Origin: Peptococcaceae bacterium UBA5356
GTDB taxonomy: Bacteria > Bacillota > Peptococcia > DRI-13 > DTU073
Direction: 5' to 3'
Assembly: GCA_002407935.1 (NCBI GenBank)
Contig: DHPU01000003.1
Coordinates: 1 to 47,481 of the forward strand
Length of the DNA: 47,481 nucleotides
Made by a program: the position numbers and the translations under genes. Positions 40,729 to 47,481 of the stretch are shown here, piece after piece (the stretch's first letter is position 1; every line of letters starts with the position of its first letter). The notes beneath the pieces were generated by a model. That model was not told the origin of the DNA. It saw only the letters and a list, made by a program, of their open reading frames with translations, and did not search any database.

Positions 40729-41973
40729 TTAGCGCAAAGCTTCTTTAATTTTTGTAGCCATACCCGGAATTTTCACAGTAGGCACCGCACAAATCGCCAA
40801 CCGAATTCCTTTTTGCAAAGGTACCGTAAAAAGAAGCTCTTTCATCAGTTTTTCGGCAACTACCCGTGCATTAGCCACAGGTACAGTGATAAAAAAACCA
40901 CTCTGATAAGGCATTAACGGTAAATCCACTTCGGCCGCTTCCTGTAAGAAAAGCGCAGCACGTTTTCGTAAAAGATCACGATAAACAGCCCTTTCCGCCC
41001 TGATTTTATTCCCTAAAAGAGGATCTTTAACCACATCTGCCAATAACCGCTGAGCCCCTCTCGTACCATTTGACCAAACCCCTCTATTAGAAAAGGAATT
41101 AACGCGGAAAAATTCATCAGCTACTTCTGCCGAAGAGCTTAAGCCAATAAGTGCCCCGGAACGGAGCCCATAAATAAGATACGACTTGGACATACTATAA
41201 GCAATTGTAACTAGGATATTTTCCGGAAGTCCGGCAAAAAGCTTCATAAATCCCCTCGTCTCTTCTGCTGTACCCGCATAATCAAGATAGGCCATATCTA
41301 ATAATAAAATAATCTTTTTACTTTCATCGGCGGCGCACCTTTGGAAAAAAGCGAGCAGCTGTTGCCATTCTGCAAAAGTCACACTATATCCTGTCGGATT
41401 ATGAGCCGGTGTATTAAAAATAACCACCAGATTATCCTGTTCTTTGAGCAGTTTTTCCGATTTCTCCATCAACGAAGTTAACTGAAAATGAAATTCCCGA
41501 TCAAACATCTCATAAGTTTCTACTCCACGCAAATGTTCCGCCGCAATTGTCCGATAAGGTCCCCAAGCCCAATCCGGAATCAGTACTTTCTGTCCCTGAT
41601 CCAGGTAATTGTAAATCACATGCCTTACCCCACCGGTTCCGCCCGGAGTAGCAACCGCTCTTGCATATGTATCAGCAGGTTGAAAGCCTTGAAAAGTTTC
41701 GGCAATAGCCGCCGCTAAAAACTCCGATAATCCGGAAATAGGTGCATAATTCATCAGCTCCCCGGCAGGCAGCCGACGAAAATAGTCTTCAACTCCGGAA
41801 AGTGTCGCAAATTTTTCTTCTTCATCGTAAATTGCCCCGATTGATGCATTGATCACTTTTCCCCGACCATACTTAGCGATGGCCGCATTAGCTTCTTTAA
41901 GTATCGAAAAAACCGTATCCGGTTCTGTTCCTTTTCCAACTGCATGAGAAGCTGTCATTGATGATAATTTCAT
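40729..41973 (-). CDS. Class I/II PLP aminotransferase (aspartate/aromatic type)
   Basis: A 414-residue fold-type I aminotransferase. The PLP phosphate site TPGGTGGVRHVIYNYLD lies near residue 110. NTPAHNPTGYSV near residue 190 binds substrate carboxylate, LLLDMAYLDYAG gives the Asp, and the Schiff-base Lys is in IAYSMSKSYLIYGLRSG near residue 250. The IGAIYDEEEKFATLSGVEDYF start is typical of the aspartate/aromatic clade that makes tyrosine, phenylalanine or aspartate. Exact substrate is not readable. ATG at 41973 has GGGGGAG about six bases upstream; the ATG at 41979 lies too close to it. The terminator at 40692 ends the unit. Confidence 0.85.
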   Translation of the reverse strand: MKLSSMTASHAVGKGTEPDTVFSILKEANAAIAKYGRGKVINASIGAIYDEEEKFATLSGVEDYFRRLPAGELMNYAPISGLSEFLAAAIAETFQGFQPADTYARAVATPGGTGGVRHVIYNYLDQGQKVLIPDWAWGPYRTIAAEHLRGVETYEMFDREFHFQLTSLMEKSEKLLKEQDNLVVIFNTPAHNPTGYSVTFAEWQQLLAFFQRCAADESKKIILLLDMAYLDYAGTAEETRGFMKLFAGLPENILVTIAYSMSKSYLIYGLRSGALIGLSSSAEVADEFFRVNSFSNRGVWSNGTRGAQRLLADVVKDPLLGNKIRAERAVYRDLLRKRAALFLQEAAEVDLPLMPYQSGFFITVPVANARVVAEKLMKELLFTVPLQKGIRLAICAVPTVKIPGMATKIKEALR

Positions 41974-42037
41974 TCCCATCTCCCCCTTTTAAAATAGCAC
42001 TATTTTACTTTACCACAAATTCGCTGCTGAGCATAGT

Positions 42038-42400
42038 CTATTTTACTTCTCTCTTTTCATCCTTCTTACCCGTGAATCTACTAAGAATATCCGGAACCAT
42101 TTCTAAAACTTTTTCTAAGGAATCCCGATCCTTCAAAGGAATTAACGATACCTCTTCCCCTTTGATCACCATAATTGCATTAGGAGTTATTTTAGCTCCG
42201 GCCCCTGCTCCTCCCCCCATGCTGTCATTTCCTTTACTATCCTTCCCCGAGGTTCCTCCTGACCCTAAACCAAAACTAATTTCAATTATCGGGACTAACG
42301 TAACCTCCCCCACCGTTATGGGATTACCCACTACTGTTTCTGTACGGAAAAATCTTTCTAGCTTGTCAAACATTGTCTGTAATTTTTCATTGAATTCCAT
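42038..42400 (-). CDS. gerW: Spore protein GerW/YtfJ
   Basis: A 120-residue cytoplasmic protein of the YtfJ/GerW family. VVGNPITVGEVTLVPIIEIS opens the conserved domain, the middle has a Gly/Ser-rich loop (GGGAGAGAKITPNA), and VIKGEEVSLIPLKDRDSLEK closes it. In B. subtilis GerW is made in the forespore and is needed for germination with L-alanine. It follows the YtfI-like gene by about 30 bp in the same order as B. subtilis, which supports the call. GGGGAGG precedes ATG by six bases. Confidence 0.92.
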   Translation of the reverse strand: MEFNEKLQTMFDKLERFFRTETVVGNPITVGEVTLVPIIEISFGLGSGGTSGKDSKGNDSMGGGAGAGAKITPNAIMVIKGEEVSLIPLKDRDSLEKVLEMVPDILSRFTGKKDEKREVK

Positions 42401-42429
42401 GTTAATCCTCCCCTTTTTTTAAAATAATC

Positions 42430-43026
42430 TTATCTCACTTTTTCTGTAGTCCATCCCCGTCTTTTTTCACGTTTTTTCCTGATCAGAAAAGTCCACGCGA
42501 CAGGTCGTAATGGCTGAGTCAACAAAGCCCTTCCTATCACATAAAACAACACACCAAGACAGACTCTTCCTTCCAGATGGATTGTCCAATGGCAAACTGT
42601 TCCGGAAAAATCCGGTTCAAGATGAACACCGGGTCTGGGAAATGCCGCAAGTCCCGCAGCCAGTAAACCGGTATAATATGGATTGGCAAAACCTAGCTTA
42701 CCCTCTAGACGTAAGGTTTGGGGACGCAATTTAGACAATAGCCGCCCACTCAATTCTATTAGGGAAACAATTACTTCCTGTTTTAGCAAGGGCCTTAATT
42801 CTTGCCAGTTTTTTAAAATTGTCTTTTTGCTTCCCATCTGTTGCTTTTTTACGTCTCCCTGCGGCCAATAATAAGTACAAGGTCCACTCCTTACCTTTAC
42901 CGTCCCCGTAAATTTTCCCCAATACTCACCCTCAATAGTATAATAGCAAGGTAAAGTAAGGCTCACCATTATTAGCACACCTATTAAACCTAATACAAAA
43001 AGAAACAGCCAAATTAAGAAATTCAT
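42430..43026 (-). CDS. ytfI: DUF2953 protein (YtfI-like)
   Basis: A 198-residue protein with one N-terminal membrane helix (IWLFLFVLGLIGVLIMVSL) and a soluble beta-rich domain with basic segments (VKVRSGPCTYYWPQ; LEGKLGFANPYYTGLLA). The tail is strongly basic (LIRKKREKRRGWTTEK). It matches DUF2953/YtfI, always linked to ytfJ/gerW in spore-formers. Function is unknown; forespore or coat membrane location is inferred from the partner. The start ATG has a weak site. The gene is first of the pair. Confidence 0.8.
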   Translation of the reverse strand: MNFLIWLFLFVLGLIGVLIMVSLTLPCYYTIEGEYWGKFTGTVKVRSGPCTYYWPQGDVKKQQMGSKKTILKNWQELRPLLKQEVIVSLIELSGRLLSKLRPQTLRLEGKLGFANPYYTGLLAAGLAAFPRPGVHLEPDFSGTVCHWTIHLEGRVCLGVLFYVIGRALLTQPLRPVAWTFLIRKKREKRRGWTTEKVR

Positions 43027-43133
43027 TATACCATTACACTCCGTACCCTATTCTATCAAATTTTACCACCAAGTATATCATAACAGGAAATCTTTAAAAA
43101 TAGTAATAAAAATAGCAAGTGGAGGGCTCTCTT

Positions 43134-43808
43134 TTGATTGTTTTCTTTAGAACTCTAATTCTCTATTTTCTAGTGGTCCTGGTAATGCGCCTAATGGGGA
43201 AACGCCAGATTGGCGAACTTCAGCCCTTTGAACTGGTTGTAGCCATTATGATTTCCGAACTGGCCGCCGTTCCCATGGCTGATACGGAAATACCCCTGCT
43301 CGACGGAATTATTCCGATCTTAACCCTGCTTTTAGCCCAAGTATCTCTAGCCTACTTAAATTTAATCAGTGATAAAGCAAGGACGGTTATCTGCGGTCGT
43401 CCCAGTATTCTGATTGAAAAAGGCACAATCGTTGAAGGCGAATTACGACGTCTGCGGATTAATATTAATGACTTACTCGAACAACTCCGGGTAAAGAACT
43501 TTGCTAATATCAGTGATATTGATTATGCCATCTTAGAAACCAACGGGCAAATGAGTATTATCCCTAAAGGTACCAGCCGGCCGCTAACCACCAAAGATTT
43601 GGGGATAAAGGCACAAGACCCCGGACTTCCTTTAACCATCGTCATTGATGGTACTGTAATTAAGCATAATTTAAAATTATTTAACCTTACCGAAAAAGAA
43701 ATACTGGAAAAATTACAGGTGCAGGGAATAACGAAGCTTCAAGAAATCTTTTTTGCCAGTATAGACACTACCGGAACTATTACCTGGCAACGTAAAGAAG
43801 GTGTTTAA
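43134..43808 (+). CDS. YetF/DUF421 membrane protein
   Basis: A 224-residue membrane protein. Three N-terminal helices (about residues 2-20, 38-50 and 58-80) include VMRLMGKRQIGELQPFELVV, the DUF421 signature. A ~130-residue cytoplasmic YetF domain follows, with GRPSILIEKGTIVEGELRRL and INDLLEQLRVKNFANIS. The gene is paired with the DUF4363 gene 2 bp later, as in many Firmicutes. GGAGGG lies seven bases before TTG (43134); GTG at 43119 is inside the site. DUF421 proteins are spore or envelope membrane proteins without defined chemistry. Confidence 0.88.
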   Translation: MIVFFRTLILYFLVVLVMRLMGKRQIGELQPFELVVAIMISELAAVPMADTEIPLLDGIIPILTLLLAQVSLAYLNLISDKARTVICGRPSILIEKGTIVEGELRRLRININDLLEQLRVKNFANISDIDYAILETNGQMSIIPKGTSRPLTTKDLGIKAQDPGLPLTIVIDGTVIKHNLKLFNLTEKEILEKLQVQGITKLQEIFFASIDTTGTITWQRKEGV

Positions 43809-43810
43809 AG

Positions 43811-44206
43811 ATGAATCTGCAAAAATATCTTGTACCGCTTTTACTTTTAGCCCTTCTCACCTTTCTGCTTGCCCTGGGCTGGGGGACAAATAAATTTCTA
43901 AAGACAAGTGCTGCCGTCCTCCTAAGTTCAGCCAAAAAAGTTGAATTGTTAGTAAATAACAGCAACTGGACCGAGGCCGAAAAAGCCTTTCAGCAAGTCG
44001 AAAAAAAATGGAACCGTATTTGTCAATACTGGCCCCTGCTTATTCATCATCAAGAAATGGATCGTATTGAAGAGTGTCTCTCTAAATTGAAAAGCTATCT
44101 TCAGCATCAGGATAACAGTAATACTTTAGCGGAGATCTATACCCTGATTAACTACATTAAACACATTCCGGAGAATAAAACTCTCAATCTGCAAAATATC
44201 TTTTAA
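43811..44206 (+). CDS. DUF4363 protein
   Basis: A 131-residue protein with one N-terminal helix (about residues 6-25) and a helical extracytoplasmic part: KKVELLVNNSNWTEAEKAFQ, KWNRICQYWPLLIHHQEMDRI and SKLKSYLQHQDN. This matches DUF4363, normally encoded just after a DUF421 gene. It begins 2 bp after its partner, so the two are translationally coupled. Its stop is 4 bp from the stop of the convergent secreted protein gene. Function is unknown. Confidence 0.85.
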   Translation: MNLQKYLVPLLLLALLTFLLALGWGTNKFLKTSAAVLLSSAKKVELLVNNSNWTEAEKAFQQVEKKWNRICQYWPLLIHHQEMDRIEECLSKLKSYLQHQDNSNTLAEIYTLINYIKHIPENKTLNLQNIF

Positions 44207-44210
44207 CATG

Positions 44211-44990
44211 CTAAAGAGTATCATTTCTTTTTTTAATAATCAGCGTCACTGCACACAAAATACCAATGATTAAAAAGGAAACTATATTCTTTTTTAAAAA
44301 CCGTATCCCTAAACTTTGCTTTTGGGGGGTTTCCTGTTTTTCCGGCTTTTCTTGGGAAGCGCCCGAATCTGCTCCCTGTGTTTGAGGAGTAACTTCTCCA
44401 AAATTATTCTCAGGCAACTTCATCCCTATTCCGCCTTGCTGAGCATCAACCTCAGCTAATACTGATTCATCAACCTCAGGGGCTGATTCATCTGGTGCGG
44501 CTCCCGCTAATTCACCGGCAGTACCGGAGATATCCGGTTCTCCCGATGTGTCCTCCTCGGATTCCGTAGTCTCTATCGGCGTCCCTATTTCATTGGTACT
44601 TTCCGCCCGTGCTCCTCTTCCCGTAACCCTGATGCCATAAGCAACTCCTTTGTCCTTTTCAATGATTACATTATGCTGAAATTCCACGAGATAATCACCC
44701 GTTGGTATTTCTTCAACCTCAACATACTCCACCGTATATTTTCCGACCGGTAATTTGGCAATAGTTTCAAATTGCTGGTCAGGTTCCAGAATGACCGGCG
44801 TGCTTGTACCGTTCTCATGACACAAACTAATGTTAATCTTATTGGTAACCCAGGTCGGTACGGTAGCCTTAAACTCGAGATAACCTTTTCCGGCCGGGAT
44901 TGTTTGATTTGTGGCAAAAACCGGCAAAGAAAAACTTAATAAAAGTAATACCATCACTCCCGCCAAGCGTAAAAACTTTGTTTTCTTCAC
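44211..44990 (-). CDS. Secreted protein with C-terminal membrane anchor
   Basis: A 259-residue protein with a signal peptide (about residues 1-26), an N-terminal beta domain (YLEFKATVPTWVTNKINISL and VGKYTVEYVEVEEIPTGDYL), an acidic Ser/Thr/Glu spacer (SEEDTSGEPDISGTAGELAG) and a C-terminal helix (FLIIGILCAVTLIIKKRN). There is no LPXTG. GTG at 44990 is chosen because GGAGG sits eight bases upstream; ATG at 44996 lies only two bases from it. It follows the large protein by about 40 bp and is probably co-transcribed. I do not recognise a family. It resembles small surface partners in conjugative or secretion loci, as inference. Confidence 0.7.
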   Translation of the reverse strand: MKKTKFLRLAGVMVLLLLSFSLPVFATNQTIPAGKGYLEFKATVPTWVTNKINISLCHENGTSTPVILEPDQQFETIAKLPVGKYTVEYVEVEEIPTGDYLVEFQHNVIIEKDKGVAYGIRVTGRGARAESTNEIGTPIETTESEEDTSGEPDISGTAGELAGAAPDESAPEVDESVLAEVDAQQGGIGMKLPENNFGEVTPQTQGADSGASQEKPEKQETPQKQSLGIRFLKKNIVSFLIIGILCAVTLIIKKRNDTL

Positions 44991-45032
44991 TTGCATTTCC
45001 TCCAGTCTTTAACAGATTCTCTGCTTTAATTA

Positions 45033-47480
45033 CTAATATTGGGGATATTGTTCTTCCTTATTATCAACTATACGTTGATACCACTCAATTTCCTCTTCCT
45101 CTGTTAAATAGTTACCCAAAATATCATCTACCGAGGAAAAATAAACATTAACATCTAAAACCGTATGCTTGTATGTACTGCCGTCCCCCCTGCTATGTGT
45201 ATGAGAACTCGTACTCGTCTCAATATAATTTAAGTTATTATAGATTTCCTTTACCAACTCTTGTTCCTCCGGTGAATTATCAATATCCTGCTCCTTAATT
45301 ACACTTAACAACGCTAAGATTTGGTGCCAATTCGTATCTACACCGTTTCCGTTCATATAATTTACATAAATATGGTCATAAGGTTCATTTTCATACGCAG
45401 CAATTTTCTCTCGAAATTCCTCATCCATTTGTTCAATCATTTCCTGATAATCAACCACGATTTCTTCATTTGCCATGATAAAACTATTCACTGCTACCAA
45501 TATTACCGCCGCAATTACCAAAAGGAGAGCCAGCGCTAAAACTAAAAGCGCTCCGTAAATTAATAACTTACTAATTAAAGCAGCCAGTTTAAGGGCTAAG
45601 GCCTTAAGAAGAGCAGCCAGCTTTCCCACGGACAAAACCGCTGCTTTCGGTAAACCTTTCACTAATGCGGCTAAAGCTCTGACCTGATGTGCCGAATATC
45701 TTAAAAGCAATCTGGTCGAAGCCACCGGATTTGCTACAAAGGCTCGTCCGGCAGTATAGCCGAACCTGGCCGTCGATACTCCGAACCGATAAGTATTTCT
45801 GGCTGCGGAACTTGTTAAACGGGCCGTACACTTAGCATTTTTATAAAAATCCCTTAAGTCTCTAAGCTTGGTATATGAGGTGGCAATACTGCCAATCCCC
45901 GTATCACTGACCCCATCACCCATTACATCATCAGCAAACCGATAGGCCATACTGCCGGCTGTATGAACTCCTAATTTTCCCGTAAACTTTAAACCTTCCC
46001 CAATCGTAAATTTTCCGCCCATTGTACAGGTTCTGCTAAGGGTATAAGCTCTGCCCCGAAAAGTAAATGTTTTGTTGAAATTAAAAGTCCGCTCAAGGTT
46101 AATTTGTTTACTAAAAAAACCCGCAATAGTGTAGCTATGACCTCTCACCCTGAAAATAGTCGTTCCGGTAACAGTGCCCCACATTCTCCCGGCACCTCCG
46201 GCAACAGCGCCCCACCTTCTCCGTAAGGTTATTGGAATCCCTCTCCGGATATATACGGGTAGTTGAGGTGCGTGCCAAGGCTGTTTACTACGGCCGATAT
46301 TGTCATATATTAATGGTCTGATAAGTTGTTGATCCAGATTTAATCTGTTAAAGGTCTTAACTTGCGTATCATAAGTAGGATCGCCATCATCTGCGGCAAT
46401 AAGTACTCTATCTTTTAAATAGTAAAGAATACTGCATCCTGTTCCAAAATATCTTCTGAGTTTTTTGTTATGAGTCCGGAATTGTATACTTTGGAGAGGA
46501 ACATAACTTGTATTGTCAGGCACTGGCGGCGTTGATGATGATGACGATGATGATGTTTCCGGTGTCGGTGTCGGTATTGGTGATGTTGTTGTTTCCGGTG
46601 TCGGTATTGGTGATGTTGTTGTTTCCGGTGAATTACTGCTGCCACGGCTACTATTGCTATCGGTTCTGCCCCCACCCTTCCCGTCCCCACTATCACCTTT
46701 TTTACGGTTCCAGAACTGTACCTGTTTGATAGGAACAAAACTTTTACTGCCACGATTCTTCCATTTTTTATTATAACTACAGAACTTTAAGCGTTCAACA
46801 GAAACATAACTTGTATTAAAGCTACGACGAGTACCATCGGTACGACGGCTGTCAGAATCGCCTGATGAAGGATTATAAGTTTCTACATTAAAACCTCTTG
46901 GTACTTCTAGAGCCTTTTTTTGTCGTATTACCTTATCTAGCTGTATTTTCTCGTCTTCTTGTTGAAGTCTAAGAGCATCATTCTTAGAACCTTTTTGTGG
47001 AGGATTATGTTTTTTTACATTAAAAGGTCCTCCTTCTAGAGCCTCTCTTTGTTGTTTTATCTTCTCCTGCTGTGATTTCTCATATTCTCTTTCAAGCTTA
47101 CGGACATCCTCCTTGGAATAATACTTACCTACTGATTCAGTGACTCGCTTTCGTAGTTCTTCTATTTTATCATCGGTAGCCGTTTCTTCTTTGATTTTTG
47201 ATCGGAGTCCCTTTAGCTTCTGATTAAGATTTTTCCCTTGTTGCTGTGTTTTCTCCCTAACAACTTTACTCTGTTCATTTTGCTTTTTTTCAAGAACTTT
47301 TTCTGCCTTCTGTCGTTTTTCTCTAATTTTTTCTAGCTTCTGATTAAGATTTTTCCCTTGTTGCTCTGTTTTCTCCCTAATTTTTTCTAGCTTCTGATTA
47401 AGATTTTTCCCTTGTTGCTCTGTTTCCTTCCTAACTTTTTCTAGCTTCTGATTAAGATTTTTCCCTCGTTGCTCTATTTT
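45033..47480 (-). CDS. Large repeat-containing membrane protein, 5' end beyond window
   Basis: The frame is open from the right edge to a stop at 45033, with 815 visible codons and no start in the first 300, so the N-terminus is missing. From the visible N-terminus there are coiled-coil repeats (REKTEQQGKNLNQKLEKI, 18 residues), a charged helical stretch and a motif repeated three times (TSYVSVERLKFCSYNKK; KSFVPIKQVQFWNRKK; TSYVPLQSIQFRTHNKK). A Ser/Thr/Pro linker (SPIPTPETTTSPIPTPTPE) sits before the third copy. A Gly/Arg-rich region follows. One or two helices (about 590-630 of the visible chain; LVLALALLLVIAAVILVAV) come before a final domain with TNWHQILALLSVIKEQDID and VYFSSVDDILGNYL. 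That end resembles domains of conjugative-element wall-hydrolase proteins, by pattern only. A search tool is needed to test it. Confidence 0.75.
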   Translation of the reverse strand, partial: KIEQRGKNLNQKLEKVRKETEQQGKNLNQKLEKIREKTEQQGKNLNQKLEKIREKRQKAEKVLEKKQNEQSKVVREKTQQQGKNLNQKLKGLRSKIKEETATDDKIEELRKRVTESVGKYYSKEDVRKLEREYEKSQQEKIKQQREALEGGPFNVKKHNPPQKGSKNDALRLQQEDEKIQLDKVIRQKKALEVPRGFNVETYNPSSGDSDSRRTDGTRRSFNTSYVSVERLKFCSYNKKWKNRGSKSFVPIKQVQFWNRKKGDSGDGKGGGRTDSNSSRGSSNSPETTTSPIPTPETTTSPIPTPTPETSSSSSSSTPPVPDNTSYVPLQSIQFRTHNKKLRRYFGTGCSILYYLKDRVLIAADDGDPTYDTQVKTFNRLNLDQQLIRPLIYDNIGRSKQPWHAPQLPVYIRRGIPITLRRRWGAVAGGAGRMWGTVTGTTIFRVRGHSYTIAGFFSKQINLERTFNFNKTFTFRGRAYTLSRTCTMGGKFTIGEGLKFTGKLGVHTAGSMAYRFADDVMGDGVSDTGIGSIATSYTKLRDLRDFYKNAKCTARLTSSAARNTYRFGVSTARFGYTAGRAFVANPVASTRLLLRYSAHQVRALAALVKGLPKAAVLSVGKLAALLKALALKLAALISKLLIYGALLVLALALLLVIAAVILVAVNSFIMANEEIVVDYQEMIEQMDEEFREKIAAYENEPYDHIYVNYMNGNGVDTNWHQILALLSVIKEQDIDNSPEEQELVKEIYNNLNYIETSTSSHTHSRGDGSTYKHTVLDVNVYFSSVDDILGNYLTEEEEIEWYQRIVDNKEEQYPQY
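46567..46626. repeat. Perfect 30-bp tandem repeat, two copies
   Basis: Two identical 30-bp units (46567-46596 and 46597-46626) encode ETTTSPIPTP on the minus strand, and a third partial copy flanks them at 46561-46566. Because 30 is a multiple of three, unit changes would alter linker length without breaking the frame. Confidence 0.9.
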
Positions 47481-47481
47481 T
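47208..47481. repeat. 54-bp coding tandem repeats reaching the right edge
   Basis: Copies of the same block start at 47217, 47337, 47391 and 47445. The last three are 54 bp apart, and the first is separated by a 66-bp insert of variant coiled-coil. Each unit encodes 18 residues including GKNLNQKLEKI. The array continues beyond the window. Confidence 0.9.

Noticed and set aside
46415..46753. A His/Arg/Gln-rich frame (HHQYRHR repeats) on the minus strand.
   Set aside because: It is an alternate frame of the Ser/Thr/Pro repeat region of the large membrane protein, whose own frame is open across it and beyond. The His runs arise from the 30-bp repeat and microsatellite.
47208..47481. Regularly spaced repeats as a CRISPR array.
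   Set aside because: Copies are adjacent without unique spacers, encode an in-frame 18-residue coiled-coil unit and lie in a long open frame.

Overview
This window looks like a chromosomal segment of an endospore-forming member of the Firmicutes, probably an anaerobic clostridium of the Peptococcaceae/Desulfotomaculum type. The evidence is strong AGGAGG-type ribosome sites with frequent TTG and GTG starts, a T-box leader, a TPP riboswitch and a PyrR-type attenuator. There is also a GerW/YtfJ-YtfI pair, a CsxC-like putative spore-surface protein, and an ATPase of the 2-hydroxyacyl-CoA dehydratase activator family. Base composition is moderate, by eye in the low 40s percent GC. The genus is not determined.

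Layout. Positions 1-4.3 kb hold the end of a glycosyltransferase, a membrane-anchored PIG-L deacetylase, a CsxC-like protein and a HerA-like ATPase. Positions 4.4-7.9 kb (+) hold a small lipoprotein, a copper-amine-oxidase-N/GH18 wall protein, a two-helix membrane protein and a class III aminotransferase. Positions 7.9-14.3 kb (-) hold a MacB-type ABC system with a COG1361 secreted partner, threonine synthase and a polysaccharide deacetylase. Positions 14.4-18.0 kb (-) form a TPP-riboswitch-controlled thiamine-precursor uptake operon, with a possible 45-residue ORF starting on ATT behind it. An M20-type peptidase follows. Positions 19.4-21.8 kb (+) hold a T-box leader with a duplicated T-box sequence in front of aroF-pheA. 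Next come an internally deleted alpha/beta-hydrolase pseudogene and glutaminyl-tRNA synthetase.

Positions 24.7-36.5 kb (-) contain a full de novo pyrimidine operon in the order pyrB-pyrC-carA-carB-pyrK-pyrD-pyrF-pyrE. It is preceded by a sigma-A-like promoter, a PyrR-binding stem-loop and an attenuator, and followed 7 bp later by an orphan peptide-type solute-binding protein. An internal hairpin and promoter separate carB from pyrK. The most striking observation is that the carbamoyl-phosphate synthase small subunit has Ser in place of the catalytic Cys and Asn in place of the catalytic His. The fold motifs and the rest of the operon look intact, so the enzyme is predicted to use free ammonia, as vertebrate CPS1 does.

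Positions 36.5-44.2 kb hold DegV, a TGS/uridine-kinase-type nucleoside kinase, a small unknown protein, the dehydratase-activator ATPase, a class I aminotransferase, GerW-YtfI and a YetF/DUF4363 pair. From 44.2 kb to the right edge (-) there is a secreted C-terminally anchored protein and the last 815 codons of a large membrane protein. That protein is built from 18-residue coiled-coil repeats, Ser/Thr/Pro linkers and a repeated beta-strand motif. Its C-terminal domain resembles, by pattern only, wall-hydrolase-associated proteins of conjugative elements.
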